From: an uncultured Shewanella sp.
Lineage (GTDB): Bacteria; Pseudomonadota; Gammaproteobacteria; Enterobacterales; Shewanellaceae
DNA: 64,000 nucleotides
Assembly: GCF_947491715.1 (NCBI RefSeq)
Contig: NZ_CANLKR010000016.1
Location: forward strand, 1 to 64,000
Reading direction: 5' to 3'
Position 1 is the first letter of the stretch. Every line of letters starts with the position of its first letter. Below the pieces are notes generated by a model. The model was not told where the DNA came from. It made no database searches and saw only the letters and a list, made by a program, of their open reading frames with translations. Position numbers and translations under genes: made by a program. Below, one piece after another: positions 37,118 to 46,289 of the stretch.

Positions 37118-37137
37118 CACTGTATAAATAAACAGTA
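37118..37137. promoter_or_regulatory. LexA (SOS) box, left
   Basis: CACTGTATAAATAAACAGTA matches the CTG-N10-CAG core and AT-rich centre of gammaproteobacterial LexA sites. No gene start lies within the usual distance to the right. The leftward DUF6265-like gene begins 215 bp away. Confidence 0.65.
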
Positions 37138-37316
37138 CATTATAAAATCCCTTTCTTTACTCTGTCAAAATAACCCAACCTAAGAACCATTCATCATCAA
37201 ATCACAATCAACAATAACAACTAACAATTTGATTATTAATATATTATTAAAATAACACTGACAGATAGTATAAAAATCACACTCACACTAAGTATCCATA
37301 CTGTTAAAACATGAAG

Positions 37317-37336
37317 TACTGTATATAAAAACAGTA
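37317..37336. promoter_or_regulatory. LexA (SOS) box, right
   Basis: TACTGTATATAAAAACAGTA is an almost perfect consensus LexA box. Its flanks extend the dyad by a further base on each side (AGTACTGT...ACAGTACT). It is 197 bp from the left box and about 300 bp upstream of the zinc-ribbon gene. Confidence 0.75.
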
Positions 37337-37637
37337 CTCTCATCGTTTACGTAAAAATCCGACTTAAAATGAACAGAAACAGCATAATAACCACATAAAA
37401 ATACTCGGTTAATCCCATCAGCAAATGTGAATATCACTTGCATCATTCACCCGCCATGAGCACAAGCGCAATGAATATTCATTAGACAGATAAAGGGAGA
37501 AGTAAAGAGGAGTAAAAAAATAAGGATAACCACCTGAAAGGCCCCTCAATTGAAAAACATGAAACAGCTTTATTCTTACCAGAATCACCTATACTTATTA
37601 CTTCTTCAACCCAATGTGCCATTAACGTGGAGCAATT

Positions 37638-37892
37638 ATGTACAAGGAATTTAAAGAGAATTTACACAGCGAAAAAGACTCTATGGAGAATGCGGGGATC
37701 GCTATCGATGATAATACAGTCAATAACTATAAGGACCTCTACCATGAAGGTGGCTTTCCTTGCCCAGCTTGCTTTATACGTAAGAGTAAAACCGTTTCAA
37801 TGAAATGTACCGCTCACGATTGGGAACAAAGAGTCAAACATGATCTCTTTGAATGCCCTGAATGCCTAGGGTTTATCGAAGTCTGTCCTTAA
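37638..37892 (+). CDS. Small zinc-ribbon protein of unknown function
   Basis: An 84-residue protein with two Cys pairs, CPAC at about 42-45 and CPEC at about 74-77, spaced like a zinc ribbon. The stretch between them contains MKCTAHDWEQRVKHDLFEC. A GTGGAG ribosome site precedes the ATG. No family recognised. The LexA boxes are about 300 bp upstream, so SOS control is possible but distant. Confidence 0.6.
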   Translation: MYKEFKENLHSEKDSMENAGIAIDDNTVNNYKDLYHEGGFPCPACFIRKSKTVSMKCTAHDWEQRVKHDLFECPECLGFIEVCP

Positions 37893-38122
37893 ATCGCTCA
37901 CTTAACACTACTCCATAAAAAGTTGCTCATAAGATCACTCGATTACGTTTTCAACAATGAGAGGATAGATTCTATCCTCTCATGACTCGCCATTGATATC
38001 TGTACATAACCTGCACATAACCTGTACGTGATACATTAAGAATTTAATCACGCTTTAACAAAGCTACTGGTGACTAAGCTCTGTTGATCATTCATGATAT
38101 TTTATACAACACTATGTCTTGT

Positions 38123-38473
38123 TTATCGAGATAAGGAAATAAAGGCCATTTCAACAGCATTTCCAGCCTTTATGACTGTCGTATTAACCGTCACTGAAAC
38201 TTGACGATTTTGAGCTTGAGCTGCGAGTAAAACGGACAGTGCGCCTGAATATGAAGGGTTTGAATTACTCATGTATACATAGTTCTTTCCTGAACACAAC
38301 ACATCACTGCCATTTTTAGATAATTCCACTAATAATGTATTTTCATGCCCATGAGAAGTTTCACGTTCACCTTGAACCATAATACGTTCCACATCTGCCA
38401 ACCCACAATTGAATAATTCAGCTGACGCGCCACAAGCCATAAAATTCAAGCTCAAAAGCAACCATTTTTTCAC
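38123..38473 (-). CDS. Small secreted protein of unknown function
   Basis: 116 residues with a signal peptide (about 1-18, ASA/E). The mature protein has two cysteines (CGLAD and LCSGKNY), probably one disulfide. The run SYSGALSVLLAAQAQNRQVSVTVN resembles small oligomerising exported proteins, such as the DUF5992-type protein at 60.2 kb. No firm family call. Encoded alone. Confidence 0.6.
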   Translation of the reverse strand: MKKWLLLSLNFMACGASAELFNCGLADVERIMVQGERETSHGHENTLLVELSKNGSDVLCSGKNYVYMSNSNPSYSGALSVLLAAQAQNRQVSVTVNTTVIKAGNAVEMAFISLSR

Positions 38474-38595
38474 TTAACACTCCAATTCATCACAAAAAAG
38501 CCTTGCATTATACTGATGAAACAATTGAATTTAAATATCCAGTTTATTTTATTAACGTATTAATTTAATTCTTAATTTCATTCACGATAAAAATG

Positions 38596-39678
38596 TTAAA
38601 CACGCTTATCGGGTACTGCCCCGTAAAGTTTATACATATTACGGATCCCCATGTCTTTTTGTTTCATATTGACAAAAAAGTTCGCCGTCGTCACGCCAAA
38701 GGGCATTTGTGCCACTCCAGAGTCTGTACCTGTAGGGGTAATAATGGCAAATGGCGGGGTTTTATAGGGGCTGATTTTTTTTCCTTGCAACGATTTTACT
38801 ATCTGCTCTGCTAACCTCGCCCCTTGCACACTGGCAATATAACCATGTTTATGACTATCAAGGGCCGCACAGTCACCTAATGCATACAAATGCGCAAAGC
38901 CCACGACTCTCATATATTCATCCACCTTGACTAATCCAGTATTATCAAGAATATCTGGAAGCTCAGCCTTTAAAAACTCAGTATTAGGCAACATGCCAAC
39001 ACACTGATAAGCAATATCAACCTTAAGAGATTCATTGCTCTTTACGCACCGATAAGCCTCCCCCTCTTGAATGAACTTACGATTCAATTTCACTGTTACG
39101 CCTTTCGCCATTAATTGCCCATGCGCTTTACGCTGAGCTTTTGGTTTCATGTTATCTAACAAGCTCTCACTTGAATGCGCTAAAGTAATGGCTTTATCTG
39201 GGAAGCTACTTGCAATTTCACCCGCAAACTCAACACCCACACTGCCCCCGCCCATCACTAAAACCGATTGAGCAGCAACCAGTTGCGCATGACTTTGCAT
39301 CAGTTCTTGACTGCGCGCGTGATAATCCAATGCCACATGTGACTTCGCCAGTGGCAATGTCGGATAACGACTTCCTGAAGCAATAATGGCGTATTGAAAA
39401 CCAATACACTCGCCATTATCCAATTCGGCCTCTTTTTCATTCATTGACGTAACACAAGCCTGAATAAAGGTGCCATGAATAAAATCACGATAATATTTAC
39501 GCGGCGTATTCCCCATGGTTTTCGGCGCTGTCACATTACGCAACACGGCAAATGTGACTTCAAAATAATTTTTCCTATCAAGCAAGATCACATTCATGCC
39601 ATGCTGTGATAACTTTTGCGCTGCCGCTACGCCAGCAAAACCACCACCAATAATCAATACATCTGTTTGCTTTTTCAT
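38596..39678 (-). CDS. FAD/NAD(P)-dependent oxidoreductase (NDH-2/FSP1-like)
   Basis: About 360 residues from the ATG at 39678, which has a GGAAG site; an upstream frame extension lacks one. The N-terminal FAD motif VLIIGGGFAGVAAAQKL and second nucleotide motif VLVMGGGSVGVEFAGEI fit the pyridine nucleotide-disulfide fold. YALGDCAAL is the late flavin contact. It resembles apoptosis-inducing-factor-type quinone or NADH oxidoreductases. Divergent from a LysR regulator 131 bp away, which probably controls it. Substrate unknown. Confidence 0.85.
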   Translation of the reverse strand: MKKQTDVLIIGGGFAGVAAAQKLSQHGMNVILLDRKNYFEVTFAVLRNVTAPKTMGNTPRKYYRDFIHGTFIQACVTSMNEKEAELDNGECIGFQYAIIASGSRYPTLPLAKSHVALDYHARSQELMQSHAQLVAAQSVLVMGGGSVGVEFAGEIASSFPDKAITLAHSSESLLDNMKPKAQRKAHGQLMAKGVTVKLNRKFIQEGEAYRCVKSNESLKVDIAYQCVGMLPNTEFLKAELPDILDNTGLVKVDEYMRVVGFAHLYALGDCAALDSHKHGYIASVQGARLAEQIVKSLQGKKISPYKTPPFAIITPTGTDSGVAQMPFGVTTANFFVNMKQKDMGIRNMYKLYGAVPDKRV

Positions 39679-39809
39679 AATACGCTTCCATCTTGAAATA
39701 AATGACAAAATTGAATCCATTTTCCTTTCAACAGACAATAACATTAGTTAATATCTAATATAATTTGTTAATTACTATAAAGATGTAAGGTTTTTTCTAA
39801 GGAGAAATA

Positions 39810-40694
39810 ATGACATTAGATCAACTTAGCGCCTTGCAGGCCATTGTTGAAGGCGGCTCTTTAAGAGACGCTGCCCAGAAACTGCATCGAACTCAGCCAA
39901 CCATTAGTGTTGCGATAAAAAATCTAGAGCAAGAGCTTGGCCTCACACTGTTTGATCGCAATCAATACAGAAACACATTGACTCCCCAAGGTCTGGCTCT
40001 TTATGAAAAAGCAAAACACGTCTTAGACCAAGCCCACTCATTTAAGCAACTGGCCACCCAACTGGCCATTGGAGAAGAATTACAAGTCGGCATAGCCTTT
40101 ACATCCGCCATTCCTATTGGGCCAATTATCAGTACCATAGAGCAGTGCAAAGTGGCCTTTCCAGGTACTCGACTGGACGTCTATTCAGAGAATGGCATGG
40201 GCCCTCTGGACCGACTGAATAGTGGACAAGCCTCTATTGTGGTGATCCCTTGGATGAAGAATATTGATAAACTGGAATCAATACATTTCATGAACATGCG
40301 TTTTATCTCTGTCATTGCAGCCAGCTCCCCCTTGTTGCAAACCTATGATGAGGTGCCTAAAGCCATCATGAAAAAGCATCCACAAGTCATCATTAGCGGT
40401 CGAGCATCTTCAACCACCAGCTACGGTGTACTGGAAGGAGGTGAGCAATGGAGAGTCAATGATTTCCAAACTAAAAAAGAAATCATTATGCAAAGCATGG
40501 GATGGGGAAGCTTACCTGAGCACCTAATAAAGAATGAGCTTCAACAGGGCTTACTCGCCCCTATCAAGGTTGAGGGAGAAACGAGAATGCCAAATATTGA
40601 CATTCGAATCGCAAGATCAACCTCAAAGCCCGTCGGCCCAGTTGCTCAGAAACTATGGCAATTATTTAAAGAAAACAACACTACGCCTACATAG
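39810..40694 (+). CDS. LysR-family transcriptional regulator
   Basis: 294 residues with an N-terminal winged helix-turn-helix (LQAIVEGGSLRDAAQKLHRTQPTISVAIKNLE) and a C-terminal periplasmic-binding-like effector domain (about 90-290). The ribosome site is AAGGAG. Divergent transcription with the oxidoreductase suggests the usual arrangement in which the regulator controls its neighbour. The ligand is unknown. Confidence 0.92.
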   Translation: MTLDQLSALQAIVEGGSLRDAAQKLHRTQPTISVAIKNLEQELGLTLFDRNQYRNTLTPQGLALYEKAKHVLDQAHSFKQLATQLAIGEELQVGIAFTSAIPIGPIISTIEQCKVAFPGTRLDVYSENGMGPLDRLNSGQASIVVIPWMKNIDKLESIHFMNMRFISVIAASSPLLQTYDEVPKAIMKKHPQVIISGRASSTTSYGVLEGGEQWRVNDFQTKKEIIMQSMGWGSLPEHLIKNELQQGLLAPIKVEGETRMPNIDIRIARSTSKPVGPVAQKLWQLFKENNTTPT

Positions 40695-40738
40695 TATTAT
40701 TGACTTTATTCACACTTGGCAGCTTACAGCGTCAGTGT

Positions 40739-41224
40739 TTATAACCACTTTCTATCTAAATCTTTAGCGTACAGTAAAATAGCGCGTTGATATTCTTTAA
40801 TACTGTCACTGCTGGTGGTTGAGACTAAAAGCGTCAGTAAAATCGATATCGCTTCCTTGTGACGATGTAAATTATACAGGCACATAGCATAAAAAGGCTG
40901 CACTTCCTTTGATTCAGGGTACTCTGAAAGGGTCTGTTCAAAATAATCTAACGCTTGATCATAATGACCAATGCTCCTATAAGTACTTGCTAAACCAAAT
41001 AAAACATCAAAACGTTCGGTTAACGACAATCGACCTGACAATGCAGCTTGATAATGCTCTATAGCCAACTTCTCTTTGCCCTCATTGTCAAATGACCACG
41101 CTATGTGTAAATGTGCCTTACTTGCATATGCTTCATCATCAAGTAAACTGGCAAGCAAATCGCGAGATATCTGGTGCTGGCCTTGCTGACGAAAAAGGAT
41201 GGCTTGTTTAATCACTTTTTCCAT
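40739..41224 (-). CDS. Tetratricopeptide-repeat protein
   Basis: About 161 residues from the ATG at 41224; a TTG start seven codons upstream is possible. Tandem 34-residue helical hairpins are visible: KAHLHIAWSFDNEGKEKLAIEHYQAAL, DVLFGLASTYRSIGHYDQALDYFEQTLSEYP and FYAMCLYNLHRHKEAISILLTLL. These are TPR units giving a protein-binding scaffold. No signal peptide, so cytosolic. Partner unknown. Confidence 0.85.
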   Translation of the reverse strand: MEKVIKQAILFRQQGQHQISRDLLASLLDDEAYASKAHLHIAWSFDNEGKEKLAIEHYQAALSGRLSLTERFDVLFGLASTYRSIGHYDQALDYFEQTLSEYPESKEVQPFYAMCLYNLHRHKEAISILLTLLVSTTSSDSIKEYQRAILLYAKDLDRKWL

Positions 41225-41364
41225 TATTTTACCGCTACATATCAATGCCTATACCAAATCATAGCATTGACCTTGCACCTAAAGTCAATACTCATAATGC
41301 TCAGAAAAAAGTGTCATTTCGTCTTTCGGTTTTATCATTATCTCGCATCTATAATCATCAAAAG

Positions 41365-42249
41365 TCAGTTATCAAGCGCGAATAAAAAGTCATCAACCAC
41401 TCGATTAAAGCGTTCCGCTCGCTCCCAAAACATCATATGTTTTCCCATATACACAGCAGTAGCAGACGGCGTGTTAGCTTGGATCCATTGATTGGCAACC
41501 GCTTTATTTTCACTGCGCACGACATACAGCAATGGCATCTTACCCTCCAAGGCTTTAAGATCGTCACTGTAATCTTGATAAAAGCCCGTTGCATTGGTGA
41601 TTGCAGCGACACTACTTGATGTTTGCTTGGCAATAGCTGATACCCAAGCGACATTTTCGGCCGTGGGCTTTTCTAACATCCATTGGCTAAATTCTGTGAT
41701 CACCTTGTCTCTATTTTCGATGATCCCTTCAGTAAATGATCGCGAATATCCATCCGCATCATCGTTCAAATACCACACCCATTCATCATAGGATTGACCC
41801 GCAATATCAGGCCCAGTGTCAATCATGATCATGCCTTTAATTTTTTCAACACCAAACTGATTAATGTACGCTAATTGCTCCGTCACACCGTATGACCACC
41901 CCGCTAAAATGATATTGTTCAAGTCTAGCTTTTCAATTAATTGGGCTAAATCTCGTGCATGCTGCTGATAAGTATGCCCTTCAACAGGTTTAGATGACTG
42001 ACCTTGACCTCGAGGATCGTAAGTCAGTGCTCGGTACTGAGTAGAGCCTTTAAAGTGGGCAAGCTGACGCTCAAAAACCGCCGTTGACATCATCCAACCT
42101 GGAATAAAAATAATGGTCGTATTCCCACTGCCAGTCTGCTCGAAATGTATGGTCAAGTCTTTATTTATCATGACGTCCTCAGCCATGACGCCTTTTGCCA
42201 CTATGCTCATCCCTATCATCATGATTAATATATTTATTAACTTCATCAT
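41365..42249 (-). CDS. Secreted alpha/beta hydrolase
   Basis: About 294 residues from the ATG at 42249, chosen because a signal peptide (MMKLINILIMMIGMSIVAKGVMA) then begins the protein and GAGAG precedes it. The fold is typical: oxyanion strand IIFIPGWMMS, nucleophile Ser in GWSYGV, and a late catalytic His in MGKHMMFWERAERF. Family members are esterases, lipases or haloperoxidase-like enzymes; the substrate is not predictable. Encoded next to, and in the same direction as, an AraC-type regulator gene. Confidence 0.85.
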   Translation of the reverse strand: MMKLINILIMMIGMSIVAKGVMAEDVMINKDLTIHFEQTGSGNTTIIFIPGWMMSTAVFERQLAHFKGSTQYRALTYDPRGQGQSSKPVEGHTYQQHARDLAQLIEKLDLNNIILAGWSYGVTEQLAYINQFGVEKIKGMIMIDTGPDIAGQSYDEWVWYLNDDADGYSRSFTEGIIENRDKVITEFSQWMLEKPTAENVAWVSAIAKQTSSSVAAITNATGFYQDYSDDLKALEGKMPLLYVVRSENKAVANQWIQANTPSATAVYMGKHMMFWERAERFNRVVDDFLFALDN

Positions 42250-42416
42250 TCTCTCTTCTTCATTCAGTTCACTTGAAACAACACACACCACGTCTTCCTC
42301 ATTTTGAGAAACAAAATCCATTCTTTCATTAGGCTATAAGCGCTCAATGGAGTAACACTATTTGACGCTGATGAATAGAAGCGTTGGATCAAGCCGTATT
42401 GTGTTCGCTTAATCTG

Positions 42417-43208
42417 TTATGTCACTCGTTTGCGGTATTCCATTGGCGTCACTTTAGCAATATGCGTAAACTCTCGTGTCATGTGTGCTTGATCGGTAAA
42501 ACCATGCTCGAATGCCACATTCGCAAGGGATGTCTCAGCAGCATATTTGAGAAAATGCATCGCCTTTTTAACTCGTAATATTCTTTGATAATACTTAGGT
42601 GTCATACTCATCCACTTTTGGAACTGTCGCTCTGTTTGCCGCTGGCTCAGGGGAACAGAGTGATTAAGCATCCCCAATTTTAGTTGGCCATTACAATTCT
42701 TATCTATCGTCTTTAACGCATGTTTAAGTGGATCTGGCAGCACATGAGCAGATCTGATCATTTTATCAAGCCATCGGTACAAGGCCGCGATTTGCCCATG
42801 TTGTCCTGCTATTTTTGCCAGCCGCTCGTACAGCGCATAAAGATCAACATTAAAAGCATCTTCCCGATTAAGAGTTAAATAAGTCGGCCTCGAATACAAC
42901 GAACCTAATAAGCCAAAACTCACCGCCGGATGAAAGCGTATTCCCATCAATTCGGCCCCAGGTGGCAAAGAGATTAACTGCGCTTGCTTGCTCACAGGCA
43001 GTAATAATACACCAGGAGAATATGCAGTATCATTCAGCGCTATGTCACCATTGAAATGAAAAACGATACCGCTGCACGCATCACAATTGAGCCACCTTTG
43101 AATATGACTGACATTTTGTGGCGAGGTCTTCGCTGACCATATCGCTTGAACCTCATTTAACAAGCGCCCTTTCGGCTTAAAAAGTGTAAAATCAAATTCA
43201 GGCTTCAC
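42417..43208 (-). CDS. AraC-family transcriptional regulator
   Basis: 263 residues. An N-terminal sensor-like beta domain (about 1-140; SLPPGAELMGIRFHPA is typical of DUF6597-type domains) precedes a C-terminal pair of helix-turn-helix motifs with HSVPLSQRQTERQFQKWMSMTPKYYQRILRVKKAMHFL and ANVAFEHGFTDQAHMTREFTHIAKVTPMEYRKR. It probably regulates the nearby hydrolase or the AhpD-like gene; not determined. Confidence 0.88.
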   Translation of the reverse strand: MKPEFDFTLFKPKGRLLNEVQAIWSAKTSPQNVSHIQRWLNCDACSGIVFHFNGDIALNDTAYSPGVLLLPVSKQAQLISLPPGAELMGIRFHPAVSFGLLGSLYSRPTYLTLNREDAFNVDLYALYERLAKIAGQHGQIAALYRWLDKMIRSAHVLPDPLKHALKTIDKNCNGQLKLGMLNHSVPLSQRQTERQFQKWMSMTPKYYQRILRVKKAMHFLKYAAETSLANVAFEHGFTDQAHMTREFTHIAKVTPMEYRKRVT

Positions 43209-43271
43209 GGAATAACGACTCCATTGCTTTGATGATGAATTGAATCAACGATTAATAAGCTATTAATCAAC

Positions 43272-43727
43272 TTAAGCGGAACGCGGCTTATAATCACCCA
43301 CATCAGGCTTAAATGCCTTACCAATACGATTCCAACTATTAATCGCATTTACTGCCACAGTCAAGTCAACTAAACCTTGCTCACCCAATGCGCTCAATGC
43401 ACTCTGGTATTGTATATCGCTCACAGGCTCGCCTGAAATAATCAACTCTGCCCAGCTTAACGCACTTTTTTCCAGATCAGAATAAAATGGCATCTCTCGC
43501 CAAGCACTTAACCCATAAAGTCTCTCAACACTTTCGCCTTGGCTCAGTGCATCTTTGCTGTGCATGTCAATACAGTAAGCGCATTGATTAATTTGAGAGA
43601 CTCTCAACTTAATCAACTCCCAAAGCGCCGCTTTATCTTTAAACTCTTGCCCCAGATATTCCTCTTGTGCCAATAATACTGCCATCGCTTTTGGTGCAGT
43701 CGTAAAATAATTTATCCTTTGAGCCAT
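43272..43727 (-). CDS. AhpD-like carboxymuconolactone decarboxylase family protein
   Basis: About 151 residues from the ATG at 43727 (GGAAG site); a longer frame upstream has none. The hallmark CAYCIDMHSKDAL, a CxxC followed by His, is the redox centre of AhpD-type alkylhydroperoxidases. The DLTVAVNAINSWNRIGKAF region is the usual C-terminal helix. A peroxide-detoxifying role is inferred from family. The 14-nt leader GGAAGCGTATTATG is shared with the FAD oxidoreductase at 39.7 kb. Confidence 0.88.
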   Translation of the reverse strand: MAQRINYFTTAPKAMAVLLAQEEYLGQEFKDKAALWELIKLRVSQINQCAYCIDMHSKDALSQGESVERLYGLSAWREMPFYSDLEKSALSWAELIISGEPVSDIQYQSALSALGEQGLVDLTVAVNAINSWNRIGKAFKPDVGDYKPRSA

Positions 43728-44056
43728 AATACGCTTCCTTATTCCTTTGTTCACTATCCTCGAATAGAATGCAGTGTAACCCTGAGCCCATATGATTGAT
43801 TGAAAAAAATCGACACTCACCAATAATGGCAAAAATTGAATGCCGCATTAAAATGCCGGACCATAGATAATGAGCCCAGATAGATGCCCATTTAGCTTAA
43901 CTTCAAGCTTATATTAACTTAAAGCCATCAGAATATAGGTAGCTATTTTCAATGGTAAACTGGCAGGAGGGACAATAGTTAAACCCAAATGAATAATTAA
44001 ACCACTATGAGTTGATACAAGTTCATAGGAGTTGATACGGGTTAATATTGAGCAAT
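43728..44056. other. Intergenic region left of the toxin-cassette area
   Basis: About 330 bp between the AhpD-like gene and the first cassette hairpin. No ORF or RNA is supported. It marks the left boundary of the polymorphic toxin region. Confidence 0.4.
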
Positions 44057-44095
44057 AAAAAACCACCGCCAGTGTTAGTTCTGGCGGTGATTTTT
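44057..44095. repeat. Cassette hairpin a (CACCGCCAG / CTGGCGGTG)
   Basis: Perfect 9-bp stem with loop TGTTAGTT, A-run on the left and T-run on the right, so it can terminate in both directions. First of six related hairpins in the toxin region; here it follows only a degenerate gene tail. Confidence 0.8.
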
Positions 44096-44180
44096 GTTAA
44101 ACTTACATCAATTAACGAAGGGCAATTAACGAAGGGGGTCTTGCTTAATTTTTCGTTAATTTTAGGTGGGTTGGTTAATT

Positions 44181-44262
44181 TTAATTACTTTCAACAACCT
44201 TAATAAACTTCTGGTGCCAATATTCAGAGTTAACTTGTTTAGAAATAGACTTGATGAGATCT
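44181..44262 (-). pseudogene. C-terminal fragment of a probable immunity gene
   Basis: A 26-codon open tail ending at TAA (44181-44183), with SEYWHQKFIKVVESN at its end. It is followed downstream by the same GGTGGGTTGGTTAAT-type motif and hairpin as intact immunity genes at 48-50 kb. Its upstream part is replaced by an IS30 remnant. Assignment as an immunity fragment is inferred from position. Confidence 0.4.
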
Positions 44263-44533
44263 GGTTCCACCATTGGCTTTATCCTGAGCAACATATTGGT
44301 AAATCCATTCATGCGAGACAGAAATATCTATCTTATTCGCAATATGACTAATTTGCTCAGGGCTCCATTGCTGCTCTAGCATCCATTCGATGAAAATCAC
44401 GGCGCATTGGCTGACTGTATATTTCGCTGCATTTTACCTTCAACACTCGGGCAATGGCGGCCTTTGAATGATCTTTAGCAAGTAATGCTGAAGTCTGGTA
44501 TCTTTTTCCTTCGGTCAACTATTGGTAGCTCAT
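44256..44533 (-). pseudogene. IS30-family transposase remnant
   Basis: The minus strand encodes MSYQ, a stop, then LTEGKRYQTSALLAKDHSKAAIARVL, the typical IS30 N-terminus. After a frame change and internal deletion it continues IEWMLEQQWSPEQISHI and WIYQYVAQDKANGGT. Both stop and frameshift show it is dead. The right end abuts the immunity-like tail. Confidence 0.75.
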
Positions 44534-44722
44534 GGTAATTCCGCTTTGATTTTGGCGATGAAAAGCATACCACTACCAGCGGTTAGCTCTCCATCATCAG
44601 ATCATCCATGAGTATTGCACTTATTATATGAATTTAGGATACGTTAGTTTTAAATGACTCCATAAATTTGATATCCAATCAATTCAAACCTAGTCTTAAC
44701 GTACATAACGTCCAAACACAGA

Positions 44723-45955
44723 GTGAATATTTTGCTTAAAAAACAAAAAATTGCAATAATTGGTGGTGGAGTAGCAGGTTTATCTTCTGCATGGTTGCTT
44801 GATGAACATCATGATATTACATTATATGAAACCTCTTCAGAGTTAGGTGGTGATGCTAAAACTTTTAAAAGAAAGGGGATTGCGTTTGATTACGGATTTA
44901 GAACTGTGTGCTGCAACTATACTTATTTTAAAAGATTACTCAAAATCTTAGATGTCCCCACGGTTAAACGACCATTTAATGTTCTTTATCAAAATGAAAA
45001 ACACAGTTACCTTACACCTTTTTTATCGATTCATGGTAATTTATTATCAAAATTAAATTTAAGGTATTTAAAAACTATAATAGCTATGAAAAAGTTTGTT
45101 TGTAATGCGAATATTATCAATGAATCTGTTACTGTTGAGGAATATGCGTTACATTGGCTTAAAATAGATACTACTATATATAATGAGGTTATTTTACCAC
45201 TATTTTGTTCTGCATGGAGCTGTACTGTAAATGATTTCCGTCAATTTTCTGCCAAAATTATTGCTAATTTTTTATTTGAAGTGGGCTTAAGTAAACCATT
45301 TCCACCTAAACAAACCTTTTTTACTAATGGTTGTAGTGAATATATTAATAAGTTACATCAAGATTTAAACCATACACAAGTCATATTGAATACTCCCGTA
45401 CAGTCAGTGACTTTTCATAAAGATTATTGGGTAGTAAAAACAAATGAAACCACCCATCAATATGATCTAGTTATTTTCGCTATACCTGCTAATAAAGTGT
45501 GTGCAATAATTGAATCGGACGAAATCAAGGCTATTTTTAACCCTATCAGATATTCAGAATCATCAGTTGTTATCCATAATGATTTAGATATTGTAGGTGA
45601 ATTTCCTCCGCGTACAACATATAAATATATTTATAATCAAGAATCACCGTTTCTAATTGGTCACTATTTACCTCACCCTAATGAAAAAATATTCATCACA
45701 TATCGAGTTGACGATAATCTTTTTAAGACAGACAAAGTCTTTTTTTCAAGGACATTTCAACATGTCATTATTGATAAAGAACTTCTGAATGCACGAGACC
45801 AAATTAAACAAATTCAAGGATTAAATAATTTATACTTTACTGGGGCTTATTTAGTCAATGAAGTTCTTCATGAATCTGCACTGAACTCTACAATGAATAT
45901 TATTACAATGATATGCCCTGAATCTAAAAGGTTAAAAAGCCTGACTTCAATTTAA
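44723..45955 (+). CDS. FAD-dependent amine-oxidase-like protein
   Basis: About 410 residues from a GTG at 44723; a TTG at 44732 is an alternative. The N-terminus has the dinucleotide motif IAIIGGGVAGLSSAWLL, followed by ETSSELGGDAKTF, the usual contact with FAD. A late segment NLYFTGAYLVNEVLHESALNS is the typical second FAD contact of flavin amine oxidase/desaturase-like proteins. The substrate is unknown. It is very AT-rich compared with the core genes and lies alone between toxin-region debris and a transposase, so it is probably acquired cargo. Confidence 0.75.
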   Translation: MNILLKKQKIAIIGGGVAGLSSAWLLDEHHDITLYETSSELGGDAKTFKRKGIAFDYGFRTVCCNYTYFKRLLKILDVPTVKRPFNVLYQNEKHSYLTPFLSIHGNLLSKLNLRYLKTIIAMKKFVCNANIINESVTVEEYALHWLKIDTTIYNEVILPLFCSAWSCTVNDFRQFSAKIIANFLFEVGLSKPFPPKQTFFTNGCSEYINKLHQDLNHTQVILNTPVQSVTFHKDYWVVKTNETTHQYDLVIFAIPANKVCAIIESDEIKAIFNPIRYSESSVVIHNDLDIVGEFPPRTTYKYIYNQESPFLIGHYLPHPNEKIFITYRVDDNLFKTDKVFFSRTFQHVIIDKELLNARDQIKQIQGLNNLYFTGAYLVNEVLHESALNSTMNIITMICPESKRLKSLTSI

Positions 45956-46267
45956 CCTTATTTGTAGTTAAGCCTAAATTCATATAACCTAGATCTCAGC
46001 AATAAGCGACACACTTTTACCTGTTAGAAATTCATAAGGACTGAGAATAAAATTAATTAAAAGTACGAGTAAAATTAATTAAGACATCCATAATTATTTT
46101 TTGACGTCATAACTCAAAATCTACACGCCAAAAATCTGCTATTCAATCTTTTTCATTAATATAAAGGTTAATTTAACATTGAAACTATCAGTAACCATAT
46201 AAAAGTAACGGTAATATATGAATAATAAGCAGAATAAATAACTGAACCATGTTCAGCCTCATAAAAA
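45956..46267. other. Intergenic region between flavoprotein and transposase genes
   Basis: About 310 bp, AT-rich, between convergent genes. No REP-like palindromes typical of RAYT hosts and no ORF are visible. Confidence 0.4.
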
Positions 46268-46289
46268 AGAGCTAAGAAGTATTAGCTCT
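46268..46289 (-). terminator. Intrinsic terminator of the RAYT gene
   Basis: Stem AGAGCTAA / TTAGCTCT overlapping the stop codon, followed on the minus strand by six T residues. Confidence 0.8.

Larger units (their letters stand above)
36904..37637. other. Long geneless region with two LexA-type boxes
   Basis: 734 bp without a convincing gene. Besides the two SOS boxes listed separately, it holds short frames only. One 27-codon minus-strand frame starting at about 37141 encodes a hydrophobic peptide with four cysteines and overlaps the left box. Its reality is open. Confidence 0.5.
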
